Translations under genes and position numbers: made by a program
Part shown: positions 46,401 to 55,607 of the stretch, one piece after another
How the letters are laid out: each line of letters opens with the position of its first letter
Numbering within the stretch: the stretch's first letter is position 1
Assembly (NCBI RefSeq): GCF_004114935.1
Contig: NZ_CP022221.1
Location: 4,609,001-4,673,000 of the forward strand
Length of the DNA: 64,000 nucleotides
Source of the DNA: Bradyrhizobium zhanjiangense
Lineage (GTDB): Bacteria; Pseudomonadota; Alphaproteobacteria; Rhizobiales; Xanthobacteraceae
Reading direction: 5' to 3'
Notes under the pieces: generated by a model
What the model saw: only the letters and a program-made list of their open reading frames with translations
Told to the model about the DNA's origin: nothing
Database searches by the model: none

Positions 46401-46916
46401 GTCTCGCGCATGGAGCGGCGTACCAAGACCGGCAACAAGATGGGCATCATGGGCCTGTCCGATCCGACCGGCCATTTCGAGGCGGTGCTGTTCTCCGAAG
46501 GCCTCGCGCAATATCGCGACGTGCTGGAGCCGGGCGCCGCCGTGCTGCTCCAGCTCGGCGCCGAGCTCCAGGGCGAGGACGTCCGCGCCCGCGTGCTGCA
46601 TGCCGAGCCGCTGGATGACGCCGCGGCCAAGACGCAAAAGGGCTTGCGCATCTTCCTGCGCGACACCAAGCCGCTGGAATCGATCGCCAAGCGTCTCGCC
46701 GGACCCGAGATGGCGCCAGCGAACGGTGCCGCGCCGAAGATCGGCAGTCCCGGCATCGCGCCGCGCTCCAACGGCGACGGCGAGGTCTCGCTGGTGATGA
46801 TGCTCGATCTCGAGACCGAGGTGGAGATGAAGCTGCCCGGCCGCTTCAAGGTCTCGCCGCAGATTGCCGGCGCGATCAAGGCGGTCGCAGGCGTGGTCGA
46901 CGTGCAGCAGCTCTAA
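43413..46916 (+). CDS. dnaE: DNA polymerase III subunit alpha (replicative)
   Basis: 1167-residue C-family polymerase. The N-terminal PHP domain begins HLHVHSAYSLLKGSIKIAKL. The catalytic palm includes GPGRGSGAGSLVAWAL and the PDFDIDFCQDRRGEVI aspartates. KSHAAAYALVSYHTAYMKAHYP is the fingers/HhH boundary. A C-terminal OB fold lies near GKVAATVVSRMERRTKTGNKMGIM. Length and the complete C-terminus identify replicative DnaE1 rather than SOS mutagenic DnaE2. Possible readthrough from the upstream SOS promoter is discussed under findings. Confidence 0.96.
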   Translation: MPSAGFVHLHVHSAYSLLKGSIKIAKLAELAKKDHQPALALTDTDNMFGALEFSDKMAGSGIQPIVGCELAIDFGDQDPNARNALGPSRVVLLAAQERGYRSLMRLNSRAFLETPDTHASHIKFDWLEGETEGLIALTGGPDGPISLALATGQAEIAALRCERLASLFGDRLYIELQRHNTDKERRIESGLIDIAYAKGLPLVATNEPYFAATDDYEAHDALLCIAGGRLIAETEREQLTPDHRFKTRAEMAVLFADIPEALATTVEIAERCSFRPMTRKPILPFFTVGAASSSDAAAVEAAELKRQAEEGLANRLRVHGLSQGTTEETYAKRLAFELDVIMRMKYAGYFLIVSDFIKWAKSQGIPVGPGRGSGAGSLVAWALTITDLDPIKFGLLFERFLNPERVSMPDFDIDFCQDRRGEVIQYVQQRYGRDQVAQIITFGTLQARGVLRDVGRVLQMPYGQVDKLTKLVPQNPAAPVTLAAAIESEPKLQAFRDEDPVVARAFDIAQRLEGLTRHASTHAAGIVIGDRPLSELVPLYRDPKSDMPVTQFNMKWVEPAGLVKFDFLGLKTLTVLDVACKLLKPRNIHVDLATLPIDDAESYQMLARGDVVGVFQVESQGMRRALIDMRPDRFEDIIALVALYRPGPMANIPTYCARKHGDEEPEYLHPVLEPILKETFGVIIYQEQVMQIAQVMSGYSLGDADLLRRAMGKKIRAEMDKQRDIFVAGAVKNGVPKGQAETIFELLAKFADYGFNKSHAAAYALVSYHTAYMKAHYPVEFIAASMTLDLNNTDKLSEFRSEAQRLGIKVEPPNINRSGATFEVGEKTIYYALAALKGVGIQAIDQIIEERTKNGLFTSLADFAARVNPRAINKRIIESLAAAGAFDTLEPNRARVFAGADSILAACQRAHEAATIGQNDMFGGSADAPSIMLPQVEPWLPAERLRREYDAIGFFLSGHPLDDYATVLKRLRVQSWAEFSRAVKTGATAGKVAATVVSRMERRTKTGNKMGIMGLSDPTGHFEAVLFSEGLAQYRDVLEPGAAVLLQLGAELQGEDVRARVLHAEPLDDAAAKTQKGLRIFLRDTKPLESIAKRLAGPEMAPANGAAPKIGSPGIAPRSNGDGEVSLVMMLDLETEVEMKLPGRFKVSPQIAGAIKAVAGVVDVQQL

Positions 46917-47015
46917 GACCCGGTCTGCGCGATCCACACAGTGGTCGTGGGATGTGGTTGCAACCTGTCGCTGATTCCAGCTAGCATGCCCCCGGGGAAT
47001 GGGCTGGGGTGTGCG

Positions 47016-47543
47016 ATGCTGCGACGGGGCGCGTTGTTGTTGGCCGTCGGTGCGATGCTGGTGAGCTGTGTCAGCGATCAGGTCGGAACCGACTTTGCCT
47101 CTGTGTCGAAAAAGGTCGGGCCTCCGCGCGCCGGGCACTCGCGCGTCGTCCTGCTCCAGGACAAGAGGAATGGCCTCAGCATGGCGATCTGCGCCTGTGA
47201 GGTGAGGCTCGACGGTGCGCCGCTCGGCAAAGTCGTGGCTGGGAAATACGCCTATGCCGATCGGCCGGCGGGTCGCCACGAATTGCTGGTGACGGAGCTG
47301 ATGTTTCCGGGCGACACCAAGCGCGAGATCGTGATGGAGGCCGGCCGGACGCACTTTTACCTCATCAAGAGCAGCCCCAGGCACGATGCCGCGACCGGCG
47401 GTGCGATCGTCGGCGGCTTGGCCGGGCTTGCCGTCGTTTCCGTGGCGACGGCGGGAGACGCCAATCCCGGGCCGGCCGAACTCGTTGCGCTGGACGAGGC
47501 GACCGCGCGGACGAAGCTCGCCGAGCTGCAAGCTGTGGAGTGA
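47016..47543 (+). CDS. DUF2846-like lipoprotein
   Basis: 175 residues. MLRRGALLLAVGAMLVSC ends in a lipobox (LVSC, Cys18), so the mature protein is lipid-anchored. The body has VRLDGAPLGKVVAGKYAYADRPAGRHELLV and ...TKREIVMEAGRTHFYLI, a short beta-sandwich pattern seen in DUF2846 proteins, then a Gly/Ala-rich hydrophobic stretch (GGAIVGGLAGLAVVSVATA). The frame is open from 46941, but only the ATG at 47016 gives a signal peptide. Function unknown. Confidence 0.75.
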   Translation: MLRRGALLLAVGAMLVSCVSDQVGTDFASVSKKVGPPRAGHSRVVLLQDKRNGLSMAICACEVRLDGAPLGKVVAGKYAYADRPAGRHELLVTELMFPGDTKREIVMEAGRTHFYLIKSSPRHDAATGGAIVGGLAGLAVVSVATAGDANPGPAELVALDEATARTKLAELQAVE

Positions 47544-47607
47544 GGTGCGCTGCACGACGATCCGATCGCACAGGGTAGCGACTTGAAGGAGCCTTGCGCC
47601 GTTTCGA

Positions 47608-47651
47608 GCTGACTTGAGGCTGACTTGAGGGTGATCTGGAGCTGACGGCAG
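47608..47651. repeat. 11-bp tandem repeat, about four units
   Basis: GCTGACTTGAG (47608-47618), GCTGACTTGAG (47619-47629), GGTGATCTGGA (47630-47640), GCTGACGGCAG (47641-47651). The first two units are identical, the next two degenerate. It lies 115-158 bp upstream of the pseudo-caspase start. The 11-bp period is close to one helical turn, as in iterated binding sites. Confidence 0.6.
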
Positions 47652-47765
47652 CAGCGGCGTGGCCATGCCATCGCCTCAATCCGAGCTTTTCGTTCAACCG
47701 CCGTTCAGCCGGCTGCGCGCTTCATGCGTGGTGGCACCTCAACAACAATAGCGGGCAAGCAAGCC

Positions 47766-50318
47766 ATGCGTGGGACGCTCAAAGTCTTCATTTGCCTTCT
47801 CCTGCCGATCGTGGCCCTTGCCGCCGGCGCGCCGGGACCCGTGCGCGCCCAGCAGCAGGAGAAGCGCATCGCGCTCGTGGTCGGCAACGGCGCCTATGCC
47901 AAATCGCCGCTGGCGACCACCGCGAACGATGCCGGCCTGATCGCGCAAACGCTGCAAGCGGCGGGCTTCGACGTCGTCGGTGCGCGCGATCTCGACGGCG
48001 ACACGCTGCGCAAGAGTTTTCGCGATTTCATCCAGAAGGCGCAGGCCTCAGGCCCCGGCACCGTCGCGATGATTTATCTCGCCGGCTATGGCGTGCAGCT
48101 TGCCGGCGAGAATTATTTCATCCCGGTCGATTCCAACATCACCCGCGACACCGACATTCCGACCGAGGCCTTGCGCGTCAGCGACTATGTCCGCCAGCTC
48201 GCCGCCATTCCGCTCAAGGCCAACATCGTCGTGCTCGATGCGGCCCGCGCGCAGCCCTTCATCGAAGGTGGCCAGCCGATCGCGAGTGGCCTCGCGCTGG
48301 TTGAGCCCGAGCCGAACATGCTGATCGCCTTCAATGCGGCGCCCGGCACGGTGGCGCCGGAGGAGCCGGGCCCCTACGGCATCTATGCGCAGTCGCTGGC
48401 CGAGATGATCCGCACCGGCGGCCTGCCGCTGCCCGAGGTGTTCGATCGCGTCCGCCTGCGCGTCAACGAGGCCAGCAAGGGCGCGCAGGTGCCCTGGAAC
48501 GAGCAAAAGATTACCGCCCCATTTTCGTTCTTCGAGCGTGGGCCGGACGCGCCACCGCCGGAGGCCGCGCCCGACCAGGTTGCCGCGATCCGCAGCAAGC
48601 CGATCCGCGATCTCGGCGTGCAGGATGCCTATGCCGCGGCGCTCGAGCGCGACACGCTGCCGGCCTATGAGGAATTTCTCGCGGCCTATCCGAACGATCC
48701 GCTCGCAAAGCGCGTGATGGCGATCGTCGCGGCGCGCCGCGAAGCCATCACCTGGCGGCGGACCTACCGAACCGACACGCCCGAAGCGTACTGGTCGTAT
48801 CTGCGCCGCTATCCGCGCGGACCGCATGCGGCGGATGCGCGCCGGCGCCTTGCGATCCTCACCGCGCCGGCCGAGCCGCCGCCGAGCTTTGCGATGATCG
48901 ATTACGACGTGCCGCCACCGCCGCCGGAGGAGGTGGTCTATGTCGATCGCCCCGTGCTGTATTTCAGCGACCCCGATTTTGGCTTCGCGCCGCCACCGCC
49001 GCCCCCGGTCTACTATCTGCCGCCGCCGCCGCCGGATTTCGTCGTGCTGCCGCCGCCGCTGCCCGTGGTCGGCCTGTTCGTGCTGCCCCAGCCGGTGTTC
49101 GTGCCGATCCCGGCGTTCGTCCAGCCGCCGGTCTATGTCGCGCCGCCGCCGAACAACATCATCTACCAGAACATCCACAACACCACGGTCATCAATACCG
49201 TGATCAACCGTCCGCCGGCCGCGCCGACGGGCGCGGCGCCCGCGCTGGGCAATCTGGCGCCAGCCGTTGCCGGACGCGCCAATCCGGCAGGTCCAGCGGT
49301 GCCACAGGCCGTCGTCCAGCGCGCTGCCCTGATCCAGCAGGGCAAGGCGCCGATGCCGCCGAGTGCGACCATCCAGCCGACGGCTAGACCTACGGCTAGA
49401 CCTGGAGCGCCTGCCGCGACGCCGGCGAATGTCGCTCCGACTGTTGCGCCAACCGCTGCGCCACCGACCAGGCTGCCGCAGGCCAACACGCTGCCGGTCC
49501 CCGGCGCTCACGGCGGCCCGCCGGCGCCGCCCGCGGGGGCAGGGCCTCTGCCGGGCGGAAGGCCCGTGCCGCCGACGGCGACTGCACCCGGTGCGCCGTC
49601 GCCGACCCATCCGGGGGCGCCGACGACTGCTGTCCCCGGCACAGCACCGCCGGCTCATTCCGGCGCCCCAACGGCTGCCGCGCCAGGGACGGCTGCGCCC
49701 ACCGCGACGAGCCCGGCCGCCGGACCCGGCCAACCGCCGAAGCCGCCGGTGGCGCAGACCCCACCCGGGGCCGGCCCTGCGGATCACGCCAAATCCGCGA
49801 CCCGCGAGCCGGCCAGCTTGCCGCCGCCAGCGGCGGGTGGGCACGGCACGCCTCCGACCACCGCCGGCAGACCGGTCACGCCGCCACCCTCGGCCGCGCG
49901 CGAGCCGATCAAGCCGCCGAATCATCCGTCGGCTGCGCCGGCGCAGGCTGCCCGGCCGTCCGCACCGCCACCGCGGCCGCAAGCCGTGGCACGACCGACG
50001 CCTCCGCCGCCGGCCGCCGTCGCGCGCCCGGCACCGCCGCCTCCGCCGCATGTCGCATCGCCTCCACCGGCACGGGTGGCTCCGCCCGTGGCGGCTGCGC
50101 GGCCGGCGCCGCCGCCGCCGGTCACAAGGCCAGCGCCGCCGCCGATGGCACGGCCCGCGCCGCCGCCGCCGGTGGCTCGGCCGGCGGCACCGCCACCGCC
50201 GCCGCCCCGGATGGCCGTCGCGCCTCCGCCGCCGCCGCGCCCGGCAGCGCCTCCGCCACACCCCGCGGCTCCGCCGCCGGCGGCAAAGAAGTGCCCGCCG
50301 AACCAGCCGAAGTGCTAA
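47766..50318 (+). CDS. Secreted caspase-fold (C14) pseudo-enzyme with proline-rich tail
   Basis: 850 residues from the ATG at 47766, with signal peptide ending GPVRA. Residues ~32-270 are a caspase p20-like domain ([36 protein letters not shown]). Both catalytic residues are replaced: the GHG motif reads YLAGYG (Tyr108 for His) and the DACR motif reads LDAARAQPF (Ala160 for Cys). Proteolysis is therefore unlikely. Residues ~285-360 resemble repeats of a SEL1/TPR-like linker, and ~380-850 are Pro/Ala-rich low complexity. An ATG at 47724 is possible. Likely a periplasmic scaffold. Confidence 0.85.
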   Translation: MRGTLKVFICLLLPIVALAAGAPGPVRAQQQEKRIALVVGNGAYAKSPLATTANDAGLIAQTLQAAGFDVVGARDLDGDTLRKSFRDFIQKAQASGPGTVAMIYLAGYGVQLAGENYFIPVDSNITRDTDIPTEALRVSDYVRQLAAIPLKANIVVLDAARAQPFIEGGQPIASGLALVEPEPNMLIAFNAAPGTVAPEEPGPYGIYAQSLAEMIRTGGLPLPEVFDRVRLRVNEASKGAQVPWNEQKITAPFSFFERGPDAPPPEAAPDQVAAIRSKPIRDLGVQDAYAAALERDTLPAYEEFLAAYPNDPLAKRVMAIVAARREAITWRRTYRTDTPEAYWSYLRRYPRGPHAADARRRLAILTAPAEPPPSFAMIDYDVPPPPPEEVVYVDRPVLYFSDPDFGFAPPPPPPVYYLPPPPPDFVVLPPPLPVVGLFVLPQPVFVPIPAFVQPPVYVAPPPNNIIYQNIHNTTVINTVINRPPAAPTGAAPALGNLAPAVAGRANPAGPAVPQAVVQRAALIQQGKAPMPPSATIQPTARPTARPGAPAATPANVAPTVAPTAAPPTRLPQANTLPVPGAHGGPPAPPAGAGPLPGGRPVPPTATAPGAPSPTHPGAPTTAVPGTAPPAHSGAPTAAAPGTAAPTATSPAAGPGQPPKPPVAQTPPGAGPADHAKSATREPASLPPPAAGGHGTPPTTAGRPVTPPPSAAREPIKPPNHPSAAPAQAARPSAPPPRPQAVARPTPPPPAAVARPAPPPPPHVASPPPARVAPPVAAARPAPPPPVTRPAPPPMARPAPPPPVARPAAPPPPPPRMAVAPPPPPRPAAPPPHPAAPPPAAKKCPPNQPKC

Positions 50319-50342
50319 GGCACGGCCCGATCTCTCTAAAAA

Positions 50343-50384
50343 AAGGGGCCTCTCGCGGGCGAAAACCGCCCCCCGAAAGGCCCT
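50343..50384 (+). terminator. Imperfect hairpin after the pseudo-caspase gene
   Basis: AAGGGGCCTCTCG...GGGCG pairs with CGCCCC...CGAAAGGCCCTT around a GAAAAC loop, 25 bp after the stop. Only a weak T-rich stretch (TTATTTCCTT) follows. It could terminate the upstream gene before the rpsB promoter. Confidence 0.5.
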
Positions 50385-50391
50385 TATTTCC

Positions 50392-50419
50392 TTGCTTCTG
50401 GCCGAAATGGCGCTATATA
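50392..50419 (+). promoter_or_regulatory. rpsB promoter
   Basis: -35 TTGCTT (50392-50397), 16-bp spacer, -10 TATATA (50414-50419). Expected start near 50426, giving a leader of about 107 nt. Confidence 0.55.
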
Positions 50420-50434
50420 GCGCGCCATCTCACA

Positions 50435-50506
50435 CGGAAACATGGCTCACAAGGCCGTCCGGTGGCAACCGGGGCGAGAACGCTCCGTTTTGCTCACACG
50501 TTTCCG
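50435..50506 (+). promoter_or_regulatory. Structured rpsB leader
   Basis: CGGAAAC (50435-50441) and GTTTCCG (50500-50506) close a domain that contains the hairpin CCGGT-GGCA-ACCGG (50459-50472). It ends just before the Shine-Dalgarno region of rpsB. Ribosomal protein S2 autoregulation through leader structures is known in several phyla; its operation here is inference. Confidence 0.4.
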
Positions 50507-50532
50507 GAGGAACCAACCGGAGAATTAGAACG

Positions 50533-51528
50533 ATGGCGCTACCTGATTTCACCATGCGTCAGCTGCTCGAAGCTGGCGTGCACTTTGGTCACCAGTCTCA
50601 CCGCTGGAATCCGAAAATGGCACCGTTCATTTTCGGCACCCGCAACAACATCCACATCGTCGACCTCGCCCAGACCGTGCCGATGCTGCACCAGGCCCTC
50701 CAGGCCGTCAGCGACACGGTTGCCAAGGGCGGCCGCATCCTGTTCGTCGGCACCAAGCGCCAGGCGCAGGACGGCGTTGCCGACGCGGCCAAGCGCTGCG
50801 CGCAGTATTTCGTCAATTCGCGCTGGCTCGGCGGCACGCTGACCAACTGGAAGACGATCTCGGCCTCGATCAAGCGCCTGCGCCACCTCGATGACGTGCT
50901 CTCGGGCGGCGAAGCCAATTCCTACACGAAGAAGGAGCGCCTGACGCTGCAGCGCGAGCGCGACAAGCTCGACCGCTCGCTCGGCGGCATCAAGGACATG
51001 GGCGGTCTGCCCGACCTGATCTTCGTGATCGACACCAACAAGGAAGACATCGCGATCCAGGAAGCCCAGCGACTCAACATCCCGGTCGCGGCGATCGTCG
51101 ACACCAATTCGGACCCCAAGGGCATCACCTATGTGGTGCCGGGCAATGACGACGCCGGTCGCGCCATTTCGCTGTACTGCGATCTCATTGCGCGTGCGGC
51201 GATCGATGGCATTTCGCGCGCCCAAGGCGATTCGGGCATCGACATCGGCGCCTCGGCCCAGCCGCTCGCTGAAGAGCTGCCGGCGCCCTCGTCGAGCGGT
51301 TTCCAGGGTCTTGCAGGTCCCCGCGGCACCGCGGACGACCTCAAGAAGCTGCCGGGCGTGTCGGGTGCGATCGAGAAGAAGTTCAACGATCTCGGCATCT
51401 TCCACTACTGGCAGCTCGCCGAGCTCGACCACGACACCGCGCACACGATCGGCGAAGAAGTCGGTCTGCCGAGCCGTGCGGATGCCTGGGTGGCCAAGGC
51501 CAAGGCGCTGACCGCGGAAGCGGAATAG
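50533..51528 (+). CDS. rpsB: 30S ribosomal protein S2
   Basis: 331 residues. Core S2 features: [77 protein letters not shown]. The C-terminus is about 85 residues longer than E. coli S2 and includes a helix-hairpin-helix-like module ([36 protein letters not shown]), a rhizobial feature. The frame is open far upstream through the pseudo-caspase gene, but that part is a shadow. Confidence 0.96.
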   Translation: MALPDFTMRQLLEAGVHFGHQSHRWNPKMAPFIFGTRNNIHIVDLAQTVPMLHQALQAVSDTVAKGGRILFVGTKRQAQDGVADAAKRCAQYFVNSRWLGGTLTNWKTISASIKRLRHLDDVLSGGEANSYTKKERLTLQRERDKLDRSLGGIKDMGGLPDLIFVIDTNKEDIAIQEAQRLNIPVAAIVDTNSDPKGITYVVPGNDDAGRAISLYCDLIARAAIDGISRAQGDSGIDIGASAQPLAEELPAPSSSGFQGLAGPRGTADDLKKLPGVSGAIEKKFNDLGIFHYWQLAELDHDTAHTIGEEVGLPSRADAWVAKAKALTAEAE

Positions 51529-51546
51529 TCAAAAAGAGCGATGGGT

Positions 51547-51567
51547 TGGCCGGATAGGATCCGGCCA
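51547..51567 (+). promoter_or_regulatory. Perfect short hairpin between rpsB and tsf
   Basis: TGGCCGGAT (51547-51555), AGG loop, ATCCGGCCA (51559-51567). No T-run follows. It may be a processing or stability element between two genes of different abundance. Confidence 0.5.
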
Positions 51568-51661
51568 CCATTTCAGTTGACGCGAATTCCTGAGATGGAC
51601 CGCGGCGGGGTGCTTCGATGCCGCGCCGCGGCAAACCGGCAGGCACAAAGGATTTTCAACG

Positions 51662-52585
51662 ATGGCAACGATCACAGCTGCGATGGTCAAGGACCTGCGC
51701 GAGTCGACCGGCGCAGGCATGATGGACTGCAAGGCCGCCCTGACCGAAAACGACGGCAACATGGAAGCCGCGCAGGACTGGCTGCGCAAGAAGGGCCTGT
51801 CGAAGGCCGCCAAGAAGTCGGGCCGCGTCGCGGCCGAGGGCCTGATTGGCGCGCTCACCAAGGGCACCAAGGGCGTCGTGGTCGAGGTCAACTCCGAGAC
51901 CGATTTCGTGGCGCGCAACGGCCAGTTCCAGGGGCTGGTCAAGATGATCGCCCAGGTCGCGTTCGACGTCGGCGCCGATGTCGAGAAGATCAAGGCCGCC
52001 AAGGTCGGCGACGTCACGATCGAGACCGCGATCAATGACGCGATCGCCACCATCGGCGAGAACATGACGCTGCGCCGCGCTGCCCAGCTCGAAGTCAGCC
52101 AGGGCGTGGTGTCGCACTATGTCCACGGGGCCGTCGTCGACGGCGCCGGCAAGATGGGCGTGATCGTGGCGCTGGAATCGCCGGGCAAGGCCGACGAGCT
52201 CGCAACGCTCGGTCGCCAGATCGCGATGCATGTCGCCGCCACCAACCCGCTGGCGCTCGATCCGTCCGGCCTGGATCCGGCGGTCGTCAAGCGCGAGAAG
52301 GACGTGCTCGCCGACAAATACCGCCAGCAGGGCAAGCCCGAGAACGTGATCGAGAAGATCGTCGAGTCCGGCCTCAAGACCTATTACAAGGAAGTCTGCC
52401 TGCTCGAGCAGGCCTTCATCCACGACACCGGCAAGTCGGTGGCGCAGGCGGTGAAGGAGGCCGAGGGCAAGGTCGGCGGGCCTGTGAAGATCGCGGGCTT
52501 TGTGCGCTATGCTCTCGGTGAGGGAATCGAGAAGCAGGAAAGCGACTTCGCAGCCGAGGTCGCGGCGGCCAGCGGCAAGAAGTAA
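51662..52585 (+). CDS. tsf: Elongation factor Ts
   Basis: 307 residues. Guanine nucleotide exchange factor for EF-Tu. The N-terminal UBA-like module contains [25 protein letters not shown], and [12 protein letters not shown] is the TDFV motif that contacts EF-Tu. The C-terminal coiled region includes [21 protein letters not shown] precedes the ATG. The normal neighbours rpsB and pyrH flank it. Confidence 0.96.
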   Translation: MATITAAMVKDLRESTGAGMMDCKAALTENDGNMEAAQDWLRKKGLSKAAKKSGRVAAEGLIGALTKGTKGVVVEVNSETDFVARNGQFQGLVKMIAQVAFDVGADVEKIKAAKVGDVTIETAINDAIATIGENMTLRRAAQLEVSQGVVSHYVHGAVVDGAGKMGVIVALESPGKADELATLGRQIAMHVAATNPLALDPSGLDPAVVKREKDVLADKYRQQGKPENVIEKIVESGLKTYYKEVCLLEQAFIHDTGKSVAQAVKEAEGKVGGPVKIAGFVRYALGEGIEKQESDFAAEVAAASGKK

Positions 52586-52646
52586 GCGCCGGAACACCTC
52601 CTTCCGGCGTGCCGCCGGAAGCGGCGCCCGGACAAGGAAAGTGCTC

Positions 52647-53363
52647 ATGACTGATCCGGTCTATCGTCGCGTCGTGATCAAGCTGTCCGGCGAATACCTC
52701 GCGGGACAGCAGGGCTTTGGTATCGACCAGCCGACCGTGGACCGGGTTGCGGATGATCTGATTGCCGCCCGCAAGCTCGGCACCGAGGTCGCGGTCGTGA
52801 TCGGCGGCGGCAATATCGTGCGTGGTGTCGAGGTGTCATCCCGCGGCGTATCGCGCCCGACCGGCGACACCATGGGCATGCTCGCCACCATGATGAACTG
52901 CCTCGCGCTGGAAGCGGCGATCGAGCGCAAGGGCTCGCCGGCCCGCACGCTGTCGGCCTTCGTCATGCCGGAGATTTCCGAGCTGTTCACCCGCGCCGCG
53001 GCGCACAAATACCTCGCCGAGGGCCGGATCGTGCTGCTCGGCGGCGGAACCGGCAATCCGTTCTTCACCACCGACACGACCGCGGTGTTGCGCGCCGCCG
53101 AGATCGGCGCCCAGGCGGTTCTGAAGGCGACCAATGTCGACGGCGTCTACTCGGCCGACCCGAAGAAGGATCCGACCGCCACGCGGTTCGACCGGCTGAC
53201 GCATTCGCAGGCCATCGAGGGCGACTACAAGGTGATGGATGCCACCGCCTTCGCGCTTGCCCGCGAGACGTCGCTGCCTATCATTGTATTCTCGATCGCG
53301 CAGTCGGGTTCGATCGGTGCGATTCTGCGTGGTGCCGGCCACGGAACCATTGTCGCCGGCTGA
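52647..53363 (+). CDS. pyrH: UMP kinase
   Basis: 238 residues. Phosphorylates UMP to UDP; bacterial-type amino-acid-kinase fold, not related to eukaryotic UMP kinases. Motifs: [60 protein letters not shown] and [16 protein letters not shown]. The ATG at 52647 has AAGGAAAG upstream. A longer frame reaching back to 52500 overlaps tsf and is not real. Confidence 0.96.
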   Translation: MTDPVYRRVVIKLSGEYLAGQQGFGIDQPTVDRVADDLIAARKLGTEVAVVIGGGNIVRGVEVSSRGVSRPTGDTMGMLATMMNCLALEAAIERKGSPARTLSAFVMPEISELFTRAAAHKYLAEGRIVLLGGGTGNPFFTTDTTAVLRAAEIGAQAVLKATNVDGVYSADPKKDPTATRFDRLTHSQAIEGDYKVMDATAFALARETSLPIIVFSIAQSGSIGAILRGAGHGTIVAG

Positions 53364-53429
53364 CGGCTCGTTGTCGCGCCCCGAGAGAAGGGCGCGGAGC
53401 GGTCGCCGGGATTTTGAAGGAGAAACGTG

Positions 53430-53993
53430 ATGGCCACGGGTAGTTTCGACCTCAACGAAGTGAAGCGCCGCATGCAGGGCGCCGTCCAGTCCCTCAAGCA
53501 CGAGCTTGGCGGCCTGCGGACGGGGCGCGCCTCCGCCTCGATGCTCGATCCGGTGCAGGTCGACGCTTATGGCACTCACATGCCACTCAATCAGCTCGCC
53601 ACCGTCAGCGTGCCGGAGCCGCGCCTGATCTCGGTGCAGGTCTGGGACAAGTCGATGGTCAAGGCGGTGGAGAAGGCGATCGTCGATTCCAACCTCGGCC
53701 TGTCGCCCGCGACCGAAGGCCAGGTGCTGCGCCTGCGTATTCCCGAGCTCAACGAGGAGCGCCGCAAGGAGCTGGTGAAGGTCGCGCACAAATACGCGGA
53801 GGCCGCCAAGGTCGCTGCGCGCCATGTCCGTCGCGACGGTCTCGACGTGCTCAAGAAGCTCGAGAAGAATCACGAGATGTCGGAGGACGACCAGAAGCGT
53901 CACGCCGACGAGGTGCAGAAGGCGACCGACGGCACGATCACCGAGATCGACCAGCTGCTGGCCGCCAAGGAAAAAGAAATCCTCACCGTTTAA
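53430..53993 (+). CDS. frr: Ribosome recycling factor
   Basis: 187 residues. Splits post-termination ribosomes with EF-G. Motifs: [42 protein letters not shown] and [25 protein letters not shown] lies 7 bases before the ATG at 53430; a GTG immediately upstream at 53427 is less likely. It is 12 bp before uppS. Confidence 0.96.
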   Translation: MATGSFDLNEVKRRMQGAVQSLKHELGGLRTGRASASMLDPVQVDAYGTHMPLNQLATVSVPEPRLISVQVWDKSMVKAVEKAIVDSNLGLSPATEGQVLRLRIPELNEERRKELVKVAHKYAEAAKVAARHVRRDGLDVLKKLEKNHEMSEDDQKRHADEVQKATDGTITEIDQLLAAKEKEILTV

Positions 53994-54005
53994 GGCATCG
54001 CCTTC

Positions 54006-54764
54006 ATGTCCAACGCCGCCGCGCCCGCAACGGAAGGACCCGACCGGTCCGACGCGCCTGCGCATGTCGCCATCATCATGGATGGCAACGGGCGTTGGGC
54101 GGCTGCGCGCGGCTTGCCGCGTGCGGAAGGGCATCGCCGTGGCGTGGACGCGCTGCGCCGCGTGGTGCGCGCCTCGCACGAGCTCGGCATTCGCTATCTC
54201 ACCATCTTCTCGTTCTCCTCGGAGAACTGGTCGCGCCCGGCGAGCGAGATCGGCGATCTCTTCGGCCTGCTGCGGCGCTTCATCCGCAACGATCTGGCGA
54301 GCCTGCATCGCGACGGCGTCAAGGTCCGCATCATCGGCGAGCGCGAAGGACTTGAGAGCGATATCTGCGCGCTCCTCAACGAGGCGGAGGAGCTGACGCG
54401 CGACAACACGCGCCTCACGCTCGTCGTCGCCTTCAACTACGGCTCGCGGCAGGAGATCGCGAAGGCCGCGCAGAAGCTCGCGCGCGAGGTCGCAGAGGGC
54501 AGGCGGGATCCCGCCACGATCGACGCCGAGACGCTCGGCGCGCATCTCGATGCGCCCGACATTCCCGATCCCGATCTCATCATCCGCACCAGCGGCGAGC
54601 AGCGCCTGTCCAACTTTCTGATGTGGCAGGCCGCCTATAGCGAGCTCGTCTTCGTGCCGATCCACTGGCCCGATTTCGACAAGGCGGCGCTGGAAAGCGC
54701 GATCGCCGAATTTGCCAGGCGCGAGCGCCGTTTCGGCGGCCTGGTCGCGAAAACCGCCTCGTGA
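54006..54764 (+). CDS. uppS: Undecaprenyl diphosphate synthase (cis-prenyltransferase)
   Basis: 252 residues. Extends farnesyl diphosphate to the C55 carrier lipid for peptidoglycan and O-antigen. Signature stretches are [27 protein letters not shown] (catalytic Asp in the IMDGNGRW motif), [15 protein letters not shown] and [28 protein letters not shown]. The stop overlaps the GTG start of cdsA by 4 bases. Confidence 0.96.
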   Translation: MSNAAAPATEGPDRSDAPAHVAIIMDGNGRWAAARGLPRAEGHRRGVDALRRVVRASHELGIRYLTIFSFSSENWSRPASEIGDLFGLLRRFIRNDLASLHRDGVKVRIIGEREGLESDICALLNEAEELTRDNTRLTLVVAFNYGSRQEIAKAAQKLAREVAEGRRDPATIDAETLGAHLDAPDIPDPDLIIRTSGEQRLSNFLMWQAAYSELVFVPIHWPDFDKAALESAIAEFARRERRFGGLVAKTAS

Positions 54765-55603
54765 GCGAACCCGACGCCGCACCGGCGGGCTCTGCGCCTG
54801 CCCCGAGCAATCTCGTGCTGCGGATCCTCGCCGCGCTCGTGCTGGCGCCGCTCGCCATTGCGCTCGCCTACGCCGGCGGCTGGCTGTGGGCACTTCTTGT
54901 CACCCTGGTGTCGATCGGACTGTTCGCGGAATGGCTGATGGTGGTGGGCGCGGGCTCGGTCGCGCTGACTGGGACGGGGACTATCGTCATCGCCATCATG
55001 GGATTTTGCGTTGCCTTCGGCGCGCTCAAGACGGCTGTCATCGCCGGCTTCATCGGCGGTGCGATCGTGACGCTGATCGCGCGGGGCAAGTTCGTCTGGG
55101 CGGCTATCGGATTCGCCTATGCATCGGCGGCGCTGCTGGCCTCGATCCTGGTGCGGCAGGATCTCTTAAACGGGTTCGCTGCCCTGATGTTCGTGCTGCT
55201 CGTGGTGTGGGCGACCGATATCGGCGGCTATTTCGCCGGCCGCAGCATCGGTGGACCGAAGCTGTGGCCACGCGTGAGTCCCAAGAAGACCTGGGCGGGC
55301 GCTCTCGGCGGCTTTGTCGCAAGCCTCTTGGTTGCGGTGGGCTTCGCGGCTTGCGGGCTCGGAAAGATGGCGCCATTGCTGCTCGTCAGCGCCATCCTGT
55401 CGGTGGTATCGGCGCTGGGCGATCTGTTCGAATCCGCAGTGAAGCGGCGCTTCGGCGTCAAGGATTCCAGTCACTTAATTCCCGGCCATGGCGGACTTAT
55501 GGACCGCCTGGACGGCTTTGTTGCCGCCATCCTGGCGGCATGGATTATCGGCTTTCTCCGCCATGGTGTGCATAGCGCCGGAAGCGGTCTTATGGTTTGG
55601 TGA
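54761..55603 (+). CDS. cdsA: Phosphatidate cytidylyltransferase
   Basis: 280-residue inner-membrane enzyme making CDP-diacylglycerol. Several helices precede the C-terminal CDS signature, seen here as [21 protein letters not shown] ... [39 protein letters not shown]. The GTG start overlaps uppS (GTGA). A four-base gap separates it from dxr, so the genes are coupled. Confidence 0.94.
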   Translation: MSEPDAAPAGSAPAPSNLVLRILAALVLAPLAIALAYAGGWLWALLVTLVSIGLFAEWLMVVGAGSVALTGTGTIVIAIMGFCVAFGALKTAVIAGFIGGAIVTLIARGKFVWAAIGFAYASAALLASILVRQDLLNGFAALMFVLLVVWATDIGGYFAGRSIGGPKLWPRVSPKKTWAGALGGFVASLLVAVGFAACGLGKMAPLLLVSAILSVVSALGDLFESAVKRRFGVKDSSHLIPGHGGLMDRLDGFVAAILAAWIIGFLRHGVHSAGSGLMVW

Positions 55604-55607
55604 GGAT

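Noticed and set aside
43527..47666. Very long open frame (over 1300 codons) antisense to dnaE
   Set aside because: Arg/His/Asp-rich composition with no domain pattern; it is the mirror of a high-GC coding sequence whose third-position bias removes antisense stops.
49363..51528. Extended in-frame start of rpsB through the pseudo-caspase gene
   Set aside because: The upstream 390 codons are an Arg/Pro-rich shadow. S2 begins at [19 protein letters not shown], and promoter and leader lie between.
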